Shown: piece by piece, positions 36,720-50,822 of the stretch
Numbering within the stretch: position 1 is the first letter of the stretch
Layout: each line of letters opens with the position of its first letter
Assembly (NCBI GenBank): GCA_965153355.1
Contig: OZ231126.1
Coordinates: 21,452,001-21,516,000, forward strand
Origin: Flaccisagitta enflata
Taxonomy: Eukaryota; Chaetognatha; Sagittoidea; Aphragmophora
Length of the DNA stretch: 64,000 nt
Reading direction: 5' to 3'
Notes under the pieces: generated by a model
Database searches by the model: none
Seen by the model: the letters and a program-made list of their open reading frames with translations, nothing else
Told to the model about the DNA's origin: nothing
Made by a program: the position numbers and the translations under genes

Positions 36720-37332
36720 CGTACTGACAAAATGTATGGAATTGACAAAAAAAGAAGCAAAAAGAAAAAAGTAAAAACCAAAAAGCAGAAAACAAATAAC
36801 AAATACAAAAAATAAGAATAAAAAAAACTCAAAAAACAAAAAACAAAAAACAAAAAACAAAAAACAAAAAAAAAAAACAAAAAACAAAAAAACAAAAACA
36901 AAAAACAAAAAACAAAAACAAAAAACAAAACAAAAAAAAAAAAAAACAAAAACAAAAACAAAAAACAAAAAACAAAAAACAAAAAACAAAAAAACAAAAA
37001 CAAAAAACAAAAAACAAAAAAAAACAAAAAACAAAAACAAAAAACAAAAAACAAAAAACAAAAAAAAAAAAAACAAAAAAAAAAAAAAACAAAAAACAAA
37101 AAACAAAAAACAAAAAACAAAACAAACAAAAACAAAACAGACAAAATTCAAAACTCAAAAACCAAAACCAAAAACCAAAAACCAAAGACCCATAACCCAA
37201 AACCCAGAACCAAAAACCAAAAACCAAAAACCCAAAACCCAAAACCCAAAACCCAAAACCCAAAACTCAAAACCAAAAACCAAAAACCAAAAACCAAAAA
37301 CCAAAAACCAAAAACCAAAAACCAAAAACCAG
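36720..37332. repeat. Graded CAAAAA / CCAAAAA / CCCAAAA array
   Basis: Units of 6-8 bp: ACAAAAA up to about 37135, CCAAAAA 37150-37225, CCCAAAA 37228-37265, then CCAAAAA again to 37331. Minus-strand Phe/Cys/Val frames are artefacts. Confidence 0.93.
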
Positions 37333-37377
37333 TAGTATTTTTTCAAAAATACTTGGATGAAATTAAGATCATAAAAT

Positions 37378-37745
37378 AACAAGGCCAACACCTATAAGTC
37401 GCGTGCGACATTTTCTGACTTTGAATGACTTAGAAACACTTAGAATGCCTAAGAATGACTTTGAATGACTTAGAATGATTTAAAATGACCTAAAATGACC
37501 AAAAAGGACTTAAAATGATGAAATGACCTGATGACCAAAAATGACTTAGAATGACTTAAAATGACCTAAAATGACTTAAAATGACTTAGAATGACTAAGA
37601 ATGACTTAGAATGTCTTAGAATTACTTAGAATGACTAAAAATGACTTAAAGAAATAAAATAGATAAAAAAAGTAAAGTGTGACCAACCGACCGACCAACC
37701 GACGGACAAAGCGGGTTGTAGAGTCGCGTGCACGCGACTAAAAAA
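37378..37745 (+). mobile_element. Hairpin-ended element, family B (B2)
   Basis: Start AACAAGGCCAACACCTATAA with 5' hairpin GTCGC-GT-GCGAC (37399-37410). Body is AATGACTTAG/AATGACCTAA units. It ends AAAAAAGTAAAGTGTGACC, GACC core, AAAGCGGGTTGTAGAG and the palindrome AGTCGCGTGCACGCGACT (37722-37739), then an A run. Best-preserved B copy. Confidence 0.9.
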
Positions 37746-37904
37746 TCTTTGTCCTTGGAACAAGCATCATTTTTGAAAGAGCATTGCTTCTAAAACTAAT
37801 AAAGCCTCAGACCCCAGATTGATCTTATTTGAGAGCGTGCCAACAACCCTTTGAGTGAGACTAATCTGGGATTTGCAGCCTAATTGGTCCTCTAAGTACT
37901 GATA

Positions 37905-38005
37905 TTGTTGAATCCCGCAATAACGGATGTCAATAGATCAAAAGAATCTATCTGTTATAGGCGGATTACCATTACTCTTGGATCCGGTATAGCGGGATGT
38001 AACTG
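37905..38005. mobile_element. Degraded pogo-like MITE L2
   Basis: TTGAATCCCGCAATAACGGA at the left, GGTATAGCGGGATGTAACTG at the right (inverted), with ATAGGCGGATTACC inside as in L1. Only the left flank is TA. Confidence 0.7.
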
Positions 38006-38270
38006 TGCTATAAAATAGCAAATTAATCTTTTGAAATTAGAATACTCCACTAATGATGATATATTTTTTTCGCAAGATGATATTTTGGAAATGAGATGAA
38101 AAATTTACTTCAAATGAGGTAAGATGACTTTGTCATCGTCACGTGATGGTGACTTTTGTTAAAAACGGATTCCGGAGAAACCAGAAAAACAAGCAGTTCT
38201 TGTCAAAAAGCAGACTGTGTGAAAATCAAATGAATTCCAAACAAAATAAAAAGCAGAAAAAGGAACAAAG

Positions 38271-38305
<35 letters not shown>

Positions 38306-38529
38306 GTTTTGCAGAGTCAAATGTCTGGTTTGACTTTTCAGTGTGTGACTTTAAGAATCTGGCGGAACAACGAAAAGAAGACAAAAATGGTTGATGAGAG
38401 ATAAAAGAAAGAAAGGAATAATGAATGAATGAAAAAAGAAGAAGTAAAGAAATAGACGCTTAAGCGTCAGGATGGTCGATGAATACCATTGCTACATTGT
38501 ATTTCCTGTTAGTTGTTATCGATCTGAAT

Positions 38530-38640
38530 GAGCTAATTTTAAGCCTGAGAGGGCTGATATCAGGTCTCCAAGAGCATGATTGGGGCCCGGGACCACGAGG
38601 GGGATGCACGTACGTACGAACAAACGTCTGTAATAGCTGT
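38530..38640 (+). mobile_element. Fragment of a family E element
   Basis: TTAAGCCTGAGAGGGCTGAT, ATGATTGGGGCC and CGTACGTACG. Beyond the adjacent TTTC tract, ATGGAAATTTACTCCTG..CCATTGCCCC (39213-39270) is the matching outer part, so the E element may be split by the microsatellite. Confidence 0.5.
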
Positions 38641-38719
38641 GTATGCTGTATATGCTCACCATGCTGTATATGCTGACCCTGAAGTGTTTTTTTCTTTTCT
38701 TCTCTTTTTCCATTCATTC

Positions 38720-38728
38720 TTCCTTCCT

Positions 38729-38792
<64 letters not shown>

Positions 38793-38840
38793 TTCTTTCT
38801 TTTCCCTTTCTTTCTTTCTTTCTTTTTCTTTCTTTCTTTT

Positions 38841-38906
<66 letters not shown>

Positions 38907-38934
38907 TTTCTTTCTTTCTTTCTTTCTTTCTTTT

Positions 38935-38998
<64 letters not shown>

Positions 38999-39121
38999 TT
39001 TTCTTTCTTTCTTTTTTTTCTTTCTATCTTTTTTTCTTTTTTTCTTTCTTTTCTCTTTCTTTGTTTCTTTGTTTCTTTGTTTCTTTCTTTATTTCTTTCA
39101 AACTTTCTTTCTTTCTTTCAT

Positions 39122-39205
<84 letters not shown>

Positions 39206-39208
39206 TCA
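38720..39208. repeat. (TTTC)n tract, about 490 bp
   Basis: TTTC units with TTTTTC and TTTG variants. Frames with Phe-Leu-Ser are artefacts. Confidence 0.97.
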
Positions 39209-39806
39209 GACTTATGGAAATTTACTCCTGCGTTCTCTAGGATCTCGACCCTCTCGTGCCATTGCCCCAAAAAGAGGAAAAAGAGGAAGGAAAGGAATCG
39301 TGACAGGATGGAAGACAATTGTGTGACTTTTGTGCCGGGTCTTGCGTGACGATGTTCGACTGAAATTGCGACAATAACGGGGGAAAATAACACATAAAAG
39401 GCCGCCGAGCAGAAATAGACAGATACGAAGACGGACAAGGAAAAAAACCTGGACAAACAGAATCTGTATGGCAGATAAACATTTTCGCAGCTGAATGGCA
39501 GTCGGAAACTGGGACAGGAATGATGAGAAACGGAAAAAAAAACAACCGAGGAACATGAAGGCAACATCGGATACTGAAATAGAAGATTTAAGAAATATAT
39601 TTCTGGTTTGGGGAGTGTGTTCGAAGGGGGTTCATTTTTAATGTCAGCGAATTTCCGCTCTTTGCTCGAATCTCTAAGTACTACTTTATGTACTAACCTG
39701 TATTGGTATACATATATACTTCCCCTGAAACCTACAGAGTATACACCATGGTATATTCGTCCCATGTCGCAGGCGGTAAAACCAACCCAGTCGGTTTTTA
39801 GTTTTT
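39209..39806. other. Stretch without a supported gene
   Basis: Open minus-strand frames extend through the TTTC tract (39118-39765) but have no domain. No splice-consistent exon was identified. Confidence 0.4.
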
Positions 39807-40037
39807 AGTTGCGGACACGCAACTCTATAAGAGGTTTTGTCCGTCCGTCCGTCCGTTGGTCCGTCCGTCCGTCAGCACGAGTCGAAACGTGGGAAAACGT
39901 CGGAAAACGAGCGTTTTAGAAGCTTTTGCGTATGTGTCTGTGTTGGAAGGGGGGTTTGGTGGGAGTTGGGTGCGGATGGGAGTTGGCTGCCCCTGCCCAC
40001 CCGTCCGCAACGATATTGTGACTCCGTGTCACTTGTT
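39807..40037 (-). mobile_element. Intact family C element (C3)
   Basis: Hairpin AGTTGCG-GACA-CGCAACT (39807-39824), CTATAAGAGGTTTTGTCC, GTCCGTCC core, GAGTCGAAACGTGGGAAAAC, GCCCCTGCCCACCCGTCCGC, and the second hairpin GTGAC-TCCGT-GTCAC, then TTGTT. It gives the reference order for C1 and C5. Confidence 0.9.
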
Positions 40038-41666
<1,629 letters not shown>

Positions 41667-41774
41667 GTTCCCCCATTTCTTCGATTGTTTGGTCGATTTT
41701 GACAATTACATCATTTTTAGCGTCAGTCAAGAAGATCAGAGGGAAAATGCCGCCGATAAACAGAGGCTGTGAGA

Positions 41775-41777
41775 GAA

Positions 41778-41846
<69 letters not shown>
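41775..41846. repeat. (GA)n microsatellite
   Basis: GA run with two CAGA interruptions, ending in GACAGACAGAC. With the CT tract 110 bp upstream it can form an inverted pair. Confidence 0.97.
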
Positions 41847-41856
<10 letters not shown>

Positions 41857-41996
41857 AACTGACAGACGGACAAACTGACAGACGGAAAGATTTGCAAAGG
41901 GCGAAGAAAACGCATATACTGATCCAACCCGCAAAGAATTTGCAAGGCTGAATTGATTTCGTCTTAGTAATGACTTTCAAAAAGAGTCAACAAATT

Positions 41997-42259
41997 AACA
42001 CGTACCCCGGGGGTACAACGATGCGTCCACATGCTGCCTAGCTTGTTAAGAATGATGCATTACTGCATCAATCATGTGGAATGATGCAATGACTTAACAT
42101 TTTGCGTGATTTCCTTAAGCTTTCACCGTATATGACTCGTGCTCACCAACAGACAGAAGGACCAACGGACCAACGGACCAACGGACCAACGGACCAATGG
42201 ACCAATGGACCAACGAGCGGACAAAGCCTCTTATAGAGATGCGTGGATGCATCTAAGAA
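41997..42259 (+). mobile_element. Complete hairpin-ended element, family D (D4)
   Basis: 5' end AACACGTACCCCGGGGGTAC contains hairpin-forming GTACCCC-GGGGGTAC. It is followed by ACGATGCGTCC, three AATGATGCA-type motifs, a (GGACCAAC)n core, AAAGCCTCTTATAGAG, and the 3' hairpin AGATGC-GTGGAT-GCATCT (42237-42254), then AAG. It shows that family D, like family C, has a hairpin at both ends. Confidence 0.78.
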
Positions 42260-42511
42260 TGATATCGAAATTCTCCATAAAAGCATTTAATCGTGCGCTA
42301 GTGCAGTGGACAGGAGCAGTGATGCAAAAGCATGCAGATTATCCAGTAGCGAGTAGCCCCGCAACTCGACAAATTAGGGGGCGTCTCGGCAGCTTCCGGA
42401 AATGAAAGAAAAAGAGTGCACAAATTAGCTATGTACTAAATTCGTAAGACACATTATGACAAAAGAGTAATTTGCATATTGTAGTTCTATTGATTCTTCT
42501 TGTTTCTAGTA

Positions 42512-42688
42512 CAGATGAACCCCGCTTTAACGGACCCGCCACCAACAGAATTCCGCCTATAACAGACACAAATTCATGGACCCTTCAAGATAATTTCTTT
42601 TATTTCCTTTGTTGGCAATAACAAAAGTCCGCCTATAACAGAAGAAAACTATTGGTCCCCTTAAATCCGTTAGAGCGGGATTCAACTG
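42512..42688. mobile_element. Pogo/Tigger-like MITE L1 with TA duplication
   Basis: Left CAGATGAACCCCGCTTTAAC, right inverted CAGTTGAATCCCGCTCTAAC, both followed by GGA. Flanked by TA at 42510-42511 and 42689-42690. 177 bp with two internal CCGCCTATAACAGA motifs. CAGTTGAACCCCGC-type termini with TA targets are known in the pogo/Tigger branch of Tc1/mariner. Confidence 0.87.
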
Positions 42689-43204
42689 TAACAACAAGCA
42701 ATCACAGTAAAGGCTCCGATACCCTGATGATAAATGTCAACCTATCTAAAGCTATGTAATGTGATGTGATTAGCTATGTAACTACTATTCCATACAAGTC
42801 ACTGTGGATGAATATTGAGCGTATAACCAACAACATTTACTTTCCAAGGATCTTACATTTCATCCTACAACTTCGAATTGTTGAGATAGAATTCTGCGCA
42901 TTGCCTTTTCAATTTGGACATTGCTTGCTCAATGCTGCCACCGTCACTAGAGCAGGTGAAGGAGACGAAAGGGAGATGCTTTCCATCGCTCTGGCTGGCA
43001 CAGGTAGAGAATGTAAAGCTCGAAAATAGCCCTCAATTATAGAGTGAGAGCAAAATATTATCCAGAGGCAGGCTATGAAAAGTCGGCAGATTTCAGGGGA
43101 AAATATATGCTACTCGGCAGGAATGAATTATATGCACGCCTGGTGATGCAGAAGAAAGTTGGTCACTAAATAGATGCTCGCGAACCCCCCCCCCCCTAAA
43201 AAAA

Positions 43205-43348
43205 AAAAGATCTGGAGCATTTAGGCAGGAGCTGTGAGGCCAAAGACCGCAAAAAAATAGGAACAAGAGGTAAAATGATAGACCGACCGATGGCAATGGA
43301 TAGACGGACAAAGCGGGGTGCAGAGTCGTGTAGCACGTGACTAAAAAA
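43205..43348 (+). mobile_element. Family A element, 5'-truncated (A9)
   Basis: GCATTTAGGCAGGAGCTGTG, AGGCCAAAGACCGCAAAAAA, AGACCGACCGATGG core, AAAGCGGGGTGCAGAG, hairpin AGTCGTGTAGCACGTGACT (43324-43342). The first stem base pairs are kept, while two inner positions form matched G-T/T-G changes. Confidence 0.8.
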
Positions 43349-43977
43349 ACATTATGTGTTATGGACGTCATGTCGCCCGACCGAGGGCCATCACATACTG
43401 GAATTGATATGCCGCCGCTTTTTTTCTATTTGATTTTACCATCATAACAGTCTCTTATGCTTAATTATAAGGAAACTAGATGCTGAAACATTGAAAACTG
43501 ATGAAAAATCGAGGAAGGGAGTTGTTGTCTCTTGGTTCCCTTCATTAGAAATTGTTTTTGCCTTTCCACTTAAGCTTAAGAAAAATAAATTCAAAAGATT
43601 AACTTTTTTCAAAATCGTTGAAAGGTGAAGGGTAATACCCCTTTTTAGGCTTCGGCAGCGGCGCTCTTCTTTACACATGTTTGGAAAAAAGTCGAAGAGA
43701 CGAAGTCCCTTCGGTCTTTTTGAGTCCTGCAGAGAAAAATGGATTTCCCTTTGTTTTATGAAGCGTTTGAGGAAGTTGATACATTTTGGGGGCAGAATGG
43801 GACTACGCATTAATAGCTAAGAAAGAGCTAATTCTCCTCTTTCAGATGACGCCAAGCAGAATTCTGTGCAATCGATAGTTTTGGAGCTATGATTTTTAAA
43901 TCTTTTTTTATTTTTTTGCATTTTTCGCATTTTTCGCATTTTTCCAAAAAATGCGGAATCGAGTTAATTGAAGGCTC

Positions 43978-44014
43978 TCTCTCTCTCTTGGTCTGTCTGT
44001 CTGTCTCTCTCTCT

Positions 44015-44048
<34 letters not shown>

Positions 44049-44196
44049 CTGTCCATCTGTCTGTCCATCTGTATGTCTGTCTGTCTGTCTGTCTCTCTGT
44101 CTGTCTCTCTGTCTGTATCTGTCTCTCTGTCTCTCTCTGTCTGTCTCTGTCTCTCTGTCTGTCTCTCTGTCTCTCTGTCTCTCTGTCTCTTTCTCT
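43978..44196. repeat. CTGT / CT mixed microsatellite
   Basis: Alternating CTGT and CTCT blocks with CCGT, CCAT and GTAT variants. Confidence 0.95.
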
Positions 44197-44691
44197 CAGC
44201 ATTTACGACTTTTTTCCTACGGCGATTAGCCGCCTTTATTGGTATCTAACCATCAAAGGTGAAAATTATATTCTACTTGATGCCTTTGACTAGAGCCTGG
44301 ATGCCTCAAGCAAATGGGATAACTCATATTGTTCAATATGCTCTTGTCAAACTTTGGTTATACTTATCATATAATGATGTTTTACTTTTGCTCTTGTAAC
44401 TAATGTTAAAAACAAAAAAAAGCAAAATAAGAAAACAAACGGACAATCTGATCATGGTGCCTCTACCGACTCGTCGCCTTCTGCAATTCTGCCCCTTTTT
44501 TTCCTCCCAACACAATGTCGGTTATAAGCCAATTTTTCTTCATTCTAATCTCGGCTTGACAAGAAGTTGGTCTTTGCGGTGATGTGTGGTTGTGGGTCTT
44601 AGGGGTTGACAGCTCCACTAATTGCCGTTCCGACGCAGAGTGAAAAATTCGATAAAAACAAACCGTGACCTTCCCGCCGCCGACACAAGTT

Positions 44692-45538
<847 letters not shown>

Positions 45539-47619
45539 CACAGCGTTACGATACATAGACAAAGACAACTTTGAGTGCCCAGAGCTGGGAGTGGTTCAGA
45601 AGTGTTCTATGATACTTGGTGAATACCAAACACCCAGTGGTAAATTTTTTTGAAAGCAAAATTTGGAAAATAAATGTCTTTTGAGGAAAAAATAGGCGTT
45701 TTTTAGCATTTCTTTAGCATTAAATTGAAATAGAAGTTTAAAAGATCCTAAAAAATCCTATAAATGTGTGATTATAGTTAAAGTATACAGACTTTTACCT
45801 TAAACAGCAAGTTTCATGAGATATTTTAAAGATCAAAGCTGAATAATAGCCTAAAATATTGATTTTATAGTATTTTATTGTTTAGATTTGATCAAGCAGC
45901 TTCAAAAATCCTGGAAAATCCTGAAAATGTCTTGTAATAATTAAAGTACAAATACTTTAACCATGAACAGTAAGTAATTTTAGATATTTTCAAATTTACA
46001 GCTCAAAAATAGCCTAAAAACGCTAAATATTAATTTTTTTAGTTTTGACTAAAAAGATATCTCATAAAAATTTTTTATTAAAAGTCAAAGTATTTATACT
46101 TCAACTATTATCATATAGTGCTAGTATCATTTAAAATTTTATAAGCTGCATCAACAATATCTAGCTTAAAATGTAAAAAAAAAAACAGATATTTTGCCTT
46201 TTTCAGGTTATTTTTAAGCTGTAAACTTCAAAGTATCCCAAACTACTCAATATTCAGGGTAAAAATATTTATACTTTATTTGTTGGTAGACATATCCAAG
46301 TTTTTCCAGGATTTTTTGAACTGTATTAACAATATTTAGCTTAAAAATGCTGAAATAAGCAATATTTTCCTATTTTTAGACTTTTTTTCAGCTTGAATCT
46401 TAAAATATCCTTGTTCACTTGTTGTTCAGGGTAAGTGTATTTCTACTTTAATTATTACTACACATTTCCAGTATTTCAAAGGTTTTTGAAGCCGCATTAT
46501 CAAATTTAAGCTCTAAAATACTAAAAAAAACGTATTTTTGTTCTTTTTAAGCTCTAATTTTAAAGATATTGCAAGTAACTTGCTGTATTGGGTAAGACTA
46601 TGTATATTCGACCTAATACTACCCATTTCCAGTATTTTTTAGAATTTTTTAAGCTGCTTTGATAATTTAATGCTGAAAAAATGCTGAAAATACCATTTTT
46701 TTGCCTAAAAAAAGATTTTTTTCCAAATTTTTCTTTCAAAAAAATTTACCACCGGGTGATTGATATTCACTAAGTATCATACAGGGCATTCAATCTCATT
46801 TGACACGAAAAGAACCTTTATTGTGCTAAAACTATTTGACTTTTCAGTTTGATTTTTTTTCTCATAAAAGCACTATGTATGACGTTTTTTTTGTATCAAA
46901 TTTTCATAGGAGTGGGTCTTGAAATTCAGCAGAAATCCATGTTTGAAGTTATGCAGTAAATTCAACAAAAAAAGGTGTTTTTCTCGCAAATTTTAACTTA
47001 AAAAATGCAAAAAATTCAATGTGTTTCAAACTTTAGATGCTTGATTAGAGTCAAGTGATAGATGCTAAGACCCCAATGTTATAAATAGCCAGGTTTTATC
47101 GAAGAACAGTGAACTTTAAAGAAATACTACCAAAATTGTATCAAAAATCTTACAAAAACTTAATCAAAAATTGTTTTTTTCCAATAAAAATGAAATTAGT
47201 TGATCATGATGAAATTTCGAAGAATTGTTTTTCTCAGATACAAAAACTATATGAAATTATCTGCCATTCTAGACCAATCTCACATCTGTAGCTTAAAGCG
47301 TTTAGGAATGAGAGCAGTTTAAAGATTAAAGGTCAGAATCACAAAGTAAAACAAAACCTCCCATCTCATTATGACATCTTACACTTTAAAATGGGTTATC
47401 TCCTAAACTAATTAACCCAGTACCATGAAATTTGGACACAAAAAACGTCATATGTAGTACTTTTAGGAAAAAAATAATCAAATTGAAAAGTTGATTCATT
47501 TTTGCACAGCATAGGTTCTTTTCGTGTCAAATGAGATTGAAGACCCTGTAGGACACTTCTGAACCACTCCCAGCTCTGGGCACTCAAAGTTGTCTTTGTC
47601 TATGTATCGTAACACTGTG
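45539..47619. mobile_element. Long foldback element H1 (1.3 kb plus insertion)
   Basis: Ends CACAGCGTTACGATACATAG at the left and, inverted, CACAGTGTTACGATACATAG at the right; the next 48 bp also match almost perfectly. Direct repeat CCTA lies on both sides (45535-45538, 47620-47623). The symmetry continues inward: ATGATACTTGGTGAATACC and CACCCAGTGGTAAATTTTTT (45608-45650) match the complement of 46735-46779. The interior consists of roughly 168-bp units, in one orientation before about 46110 and the other after it. H2 interrupts the right arm. Confidence 0.85.
46782..47548. mobile_element. TA-flanked TIR element H2 inside H1
   Basis: Left CAGGGCATTCAATCTCATTT and GACACGAAAAGAACC; right inverted CAGGGTCTTCAATCTCATTT and GACACGAAAAGAACC. 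Similarity continues about 115 bp inward. TA flanks at 46780-46781 and 47549-47550. No ORF survives. Removing H2 and one TA restores the H1 arm. Confidence 0.88.
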
Positions 47620-47817
47620 CCTAGTAAAAGAACGGGAAGGGGGCAATTGCAGTGGGCAATTGCAGTGACTGTGCAACAGCCACAGAAATCAAGAAACAGA
47701 ATTTGAGGTCAAAATATTTTATCGGGACTATTCATAAATGTTAATAAAGGAAAAACAAAACAAACGAAACCAACATTCGCCACTAACTTGCTTGCTTGCG
47801 TGCATCTCGACGCAATA

Positions 47818-49237
47818 CACTTTTTTTTTTATAAGAACCTAGTTTATAAGAACATCAAGGCTTCGAATGGCCCCAAAATTAAGAACATCTTAAGAACATA
47901 CGAAGGCTTCAAATCTTGAAAAAAATTTTTGCTGTAAGTAATATTCAAAGAATATTATTAAAACACTAGAATTCTAGTATAATTTAGATAATGCTATATA
48001 ATTTTTGATAAAATATCATAAAAATATCTTTAGACTTTAATGTTTAGCATTTGTTTTAATAACATCTAATAGAAATATATTTGATATACACTGCGAACCA
48101 TAAAAAAGATTACAGCTGTTCTTAAAGATATTTTTCATGAAAAAAATGACTTTTCAATATTTTATTTGTGAGAATTGGAAAGAGTGTCATCAAATGAAGC
48201 GAATGTTACAAATCCCAGGAGTTTTCATCGATTATTCTAGATTTTATGATAAAAAGAAGATAATGGTGCCAGAATCTGTGTCTGAACTATAAATTCTTCA
48301 AAAAGTATTGATAAGGGACCTTTTTTATTGGATTTTTAGCATTAGCAGTGCAAGAAATCAATTGAAATCATAGATCATTTGAAAGATATTCAAAAGAGCT
48401 TTCATTTGCCGCCAATCTCACATTTCTAGCTCAATTCGTTTAGACGCAGTAAAGAAAAGACTGAAGAGTATTCAATTTCAAGTTTGAAAAGGCGAAACAC
48501 CAAAATTTACCCGTTTAACTTCAAATGGATGTCATTTCCAAACGAAATAAGCTAGAAGTCTGGGATTGGTCTAGAATGAGAGATCTTTTGAAAATTTTTC
48601 AAATGGTCACTGATTTTGTTTACTTTCTTTTATTCAAACATGGATATTTTAAGAGAAGAAAAAGATCAGTAGTTTCTTAAATTTGTGTTATGAAAAAATT
48701 CCCTCAATTATCATTCATAAAGGGTTCAAATCAAGTAAAAGCCTATCAAAATCAATGACATTGAGAAAGCCTTTCAAAAAATCTGTCATTTGAGCCATTT
48801 CTGAAATTACTAGCTCAATTGGTTTACAAATTATAATAGCTTTAGTAAAATTTGTCATTTACAAACTATCACAGAAAATCTGTTGTTTTCCCACTTAGGT
48901 TTTGATACATTTGTCTTCATTTTAACATAAAATCCAAACAAATTGATTGAATTTGATGGGAATGGTGGCAAATTGTTCATTTTTTAAAGCTTTTTAAAAT
49001 GCTCATGAATAACAATAAGATTTGTTGAATTTAAACTATGTAAAACTATACTGAAAGATGTAACTTTTTTCATGAGTCGCACTGTAAGTCAAATATAGTA
49101 TTTTATAAGGTTTCCTATAGTTTATATAGTATTTTAAATTAAGAACGCTCTAAGAACGTTGAAACCTTCATTTAGCCTCAAAAATAAGAACATGAAGCCT
49201 TCAAAAAAAAATTAAGGTTCTTCTAAAAAAAAAAGTG
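47818..49237. mobile_element. TA-flanked TIR element I, 1.42 kb
   Basis: Termini CACTTTTTTTTTTTATAAGA and, inverted, CACTTTTTTTTTTAGAAGAA; then ACCT and AAGGCTTC blocks in both arms. Flanking TA at 47816-47817 and 49238-49239. The interior is AT-rich with several copies of the CTCAATTCGTTTAGA motif (48381-48450, 48500-48610, 48770-48838) and no transposase frame. Confidence 0.83.
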
Positions 49238-49338
49238 TATTAAATTTTGCAAATGCTGAATTTGCGTCTCGCCAAAAATGAGTTTCTCTGCTTCTTTTTT
49301 TCGTCTCTGTCTCTTTCTATCTTTCTTATTTTTTTCCT

Positions 49339-49490
49339 CAATTTTCTTTTTTTCTCTTCTTCTTCTTCTTGTTTTTCCTCTTCTTCTTCTTCTTCTTCTT
49401 CTTCTTCTTCTTCTTCTTCTTCTTCTTCTTCTTCTTCTTCTTCTTCTTCTTCTTCTTCTTCTCCATCTTCATCTTCATCTTCTTCTTCTG
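49339..49490. repeat. (CTT)n trinucleotide array
   Basis: About 35 CTT copies with ATCTTC variants at the right end. Poly-Ser, poly-Leu and poly-Phe frames are artefacts. Confidence 0.97.
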
Positions 49491-49654
49491 TTCGTCATCT
49501 TCATCTTTTTCTCACAGTTTCCTCTTTCCCCTCCCTCTCATATATTTCATGCAAATTTTCTTTTTGCTCTTTTTTTTTCTTTTCTTGAAACTCGTTTTCA
49601 AATCAAATCTTCCTCTTCTTTTGCCCATTTAAAATAGATTTGAAAAAGGGCCGC

Positions 49655-49890
49655 CATTTTTGTAAGACCACCGCGGCCTCAGTCGTCGCTGGTGCCGCCT
49701 TTTCGCGCCGCCTTTGCCGCCGCCGGTCGAACTCACTGCAGCTGTTCGCGCAGCCGCTTTAGACAACACCGCGCCACCGCGTTTAAAACAGCCGCGGTAA
49801 TCGATACCGCTGCCTTGTTCGTCGGTGGCCACTGTCTTCTTTGCTCTCATCTAAAGACCGCTTCACTTATCGCTGCCGGCGCTTACTTCT
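49655..49890. other. CpG- and GC-rich block
   Basis: GCCGCC, CGCGCCGCC and CCGCGG clusters stand out from the AT-rich surroundings. It could be a first exon or CpG-rich promoter. The minus frame (49629-49850) is basic and Gly/Arg/Ala-rich but unrecognised. Confidence 0.3.
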
Positions 49891-50018
49891 ATTAACGTTG
49901 TATCCGTTTTGGGCTGGCACCATCATAGCAGATGAAATACAGCGCTTAGGCTTATCTCACCATGATTCCAAAATTCTTTTCTCATTAGACTCTTCCTTCT
50001 TACTCTCTAATCTTTAAT

Positions 50019-50499
50019 AGTCGCAAAAGCGTTAGATGGTAAGCGGTACCCGTGCCCTGCCAAAGTAGGTTGTGCTTGAAGTTGAAGGGGGAGCTGGGCA
50101 GCGGCCCCAAAGTTGTCAATGACCCGTGCTTTCACACAGGGGAAATTTCTCCTCCTCCTTCTCCTCCTCCTCCTCCATCCCTCCCCCTCTAATCCCAGTC
50201 TTGAGGCCCAAATCCCAGCCTTGAGGCCCAAATCTTAGCCTTGAGGTTGGGATCTAGTCCTCTTGGCTAGGATTTGGACGTCAAGGCTGGGATTTGGGCC
50301 TCGAGGCTAGGATTTGGGCCCCCAGGCTAGGATTGTGGCCTCGAGGCTAGGATTTGGGCCTCAAGACTGAGATTTGGGCCTCAAGATTGGAATTTGGGCC
50401 TCGAGACTGGGATTGGAGCAGGGGTACATAGGAGGAGGAGAAATTTCCCCTGTGTGAAAGCATAGGTCATCGACCCCTTCGGAGCCGCTGCCCAAAAAG
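50019..50499. mobile_element. Family E element (E3), nearly palindromic
   Basis: AGTCGCAAAAGCGTTAGATGG, AGCGGTACCCGTGCCC, GGGCAGCGGCCCCAAAG, then CTTTCACACAGGGGAAATTT, CTCCTCC. The core is GGATTTGGGCCTCGAGGCTA units. GGAGGAGGAGAAATTTCCCC, TGTGTGAAAGCATAGGTCAT and CGGAGCCGCTGCCC follow. The CTTTCACACAGGGGAAATTT arm is present in both orientations, unlike in E1 and E2. Confidence 0.84.
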
Positions 50500-50822
50500 T
50501 ATGCCTCACTCTGTCTTCTCCGACCTAAATTCTGGTCTCCAGGACCGTAGTCCAGGCGTTCAAAACCAAAATCCAGACTCTTCAACTCATATCCTTTCCT
50601 TTGGGACTTTAATTTCTTTGACTCCGCTGACTCTGCACTCAATTCGAGTCACAACCCACTAAAAAAAAACACAAGTACCGCTGACCATCCGCCGATTTTG
50701 TGTTTTGTGAAGTTGGTCCCCTTAATTATAAACTCTTTCGTGACCACACTAAACATAGCTATTCTACCCCCTATTTCCCCCCAAAACTATCCCCGGATAA
50801 CAACACCCCCAAACGGCCTATT
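50500..50822. other. Stretch without a supported gene
   Basis: I see nothing beyond short unrecognised open frames. Confidence 0.4.

Noticed and set aside
37228-37265. Interstitial telomere of the TTTTGGG type
   Set aside because: Only about five units, continuous with CCAAAAA and CAAAAA variants; slippage explains it better.
38576-39349. 257-codon Phe-Leu-Ser-rich frame resembling a membrane protein
   Set aside because: TTTC microsatellite; hydrophobicity is a by-product of the repeat.
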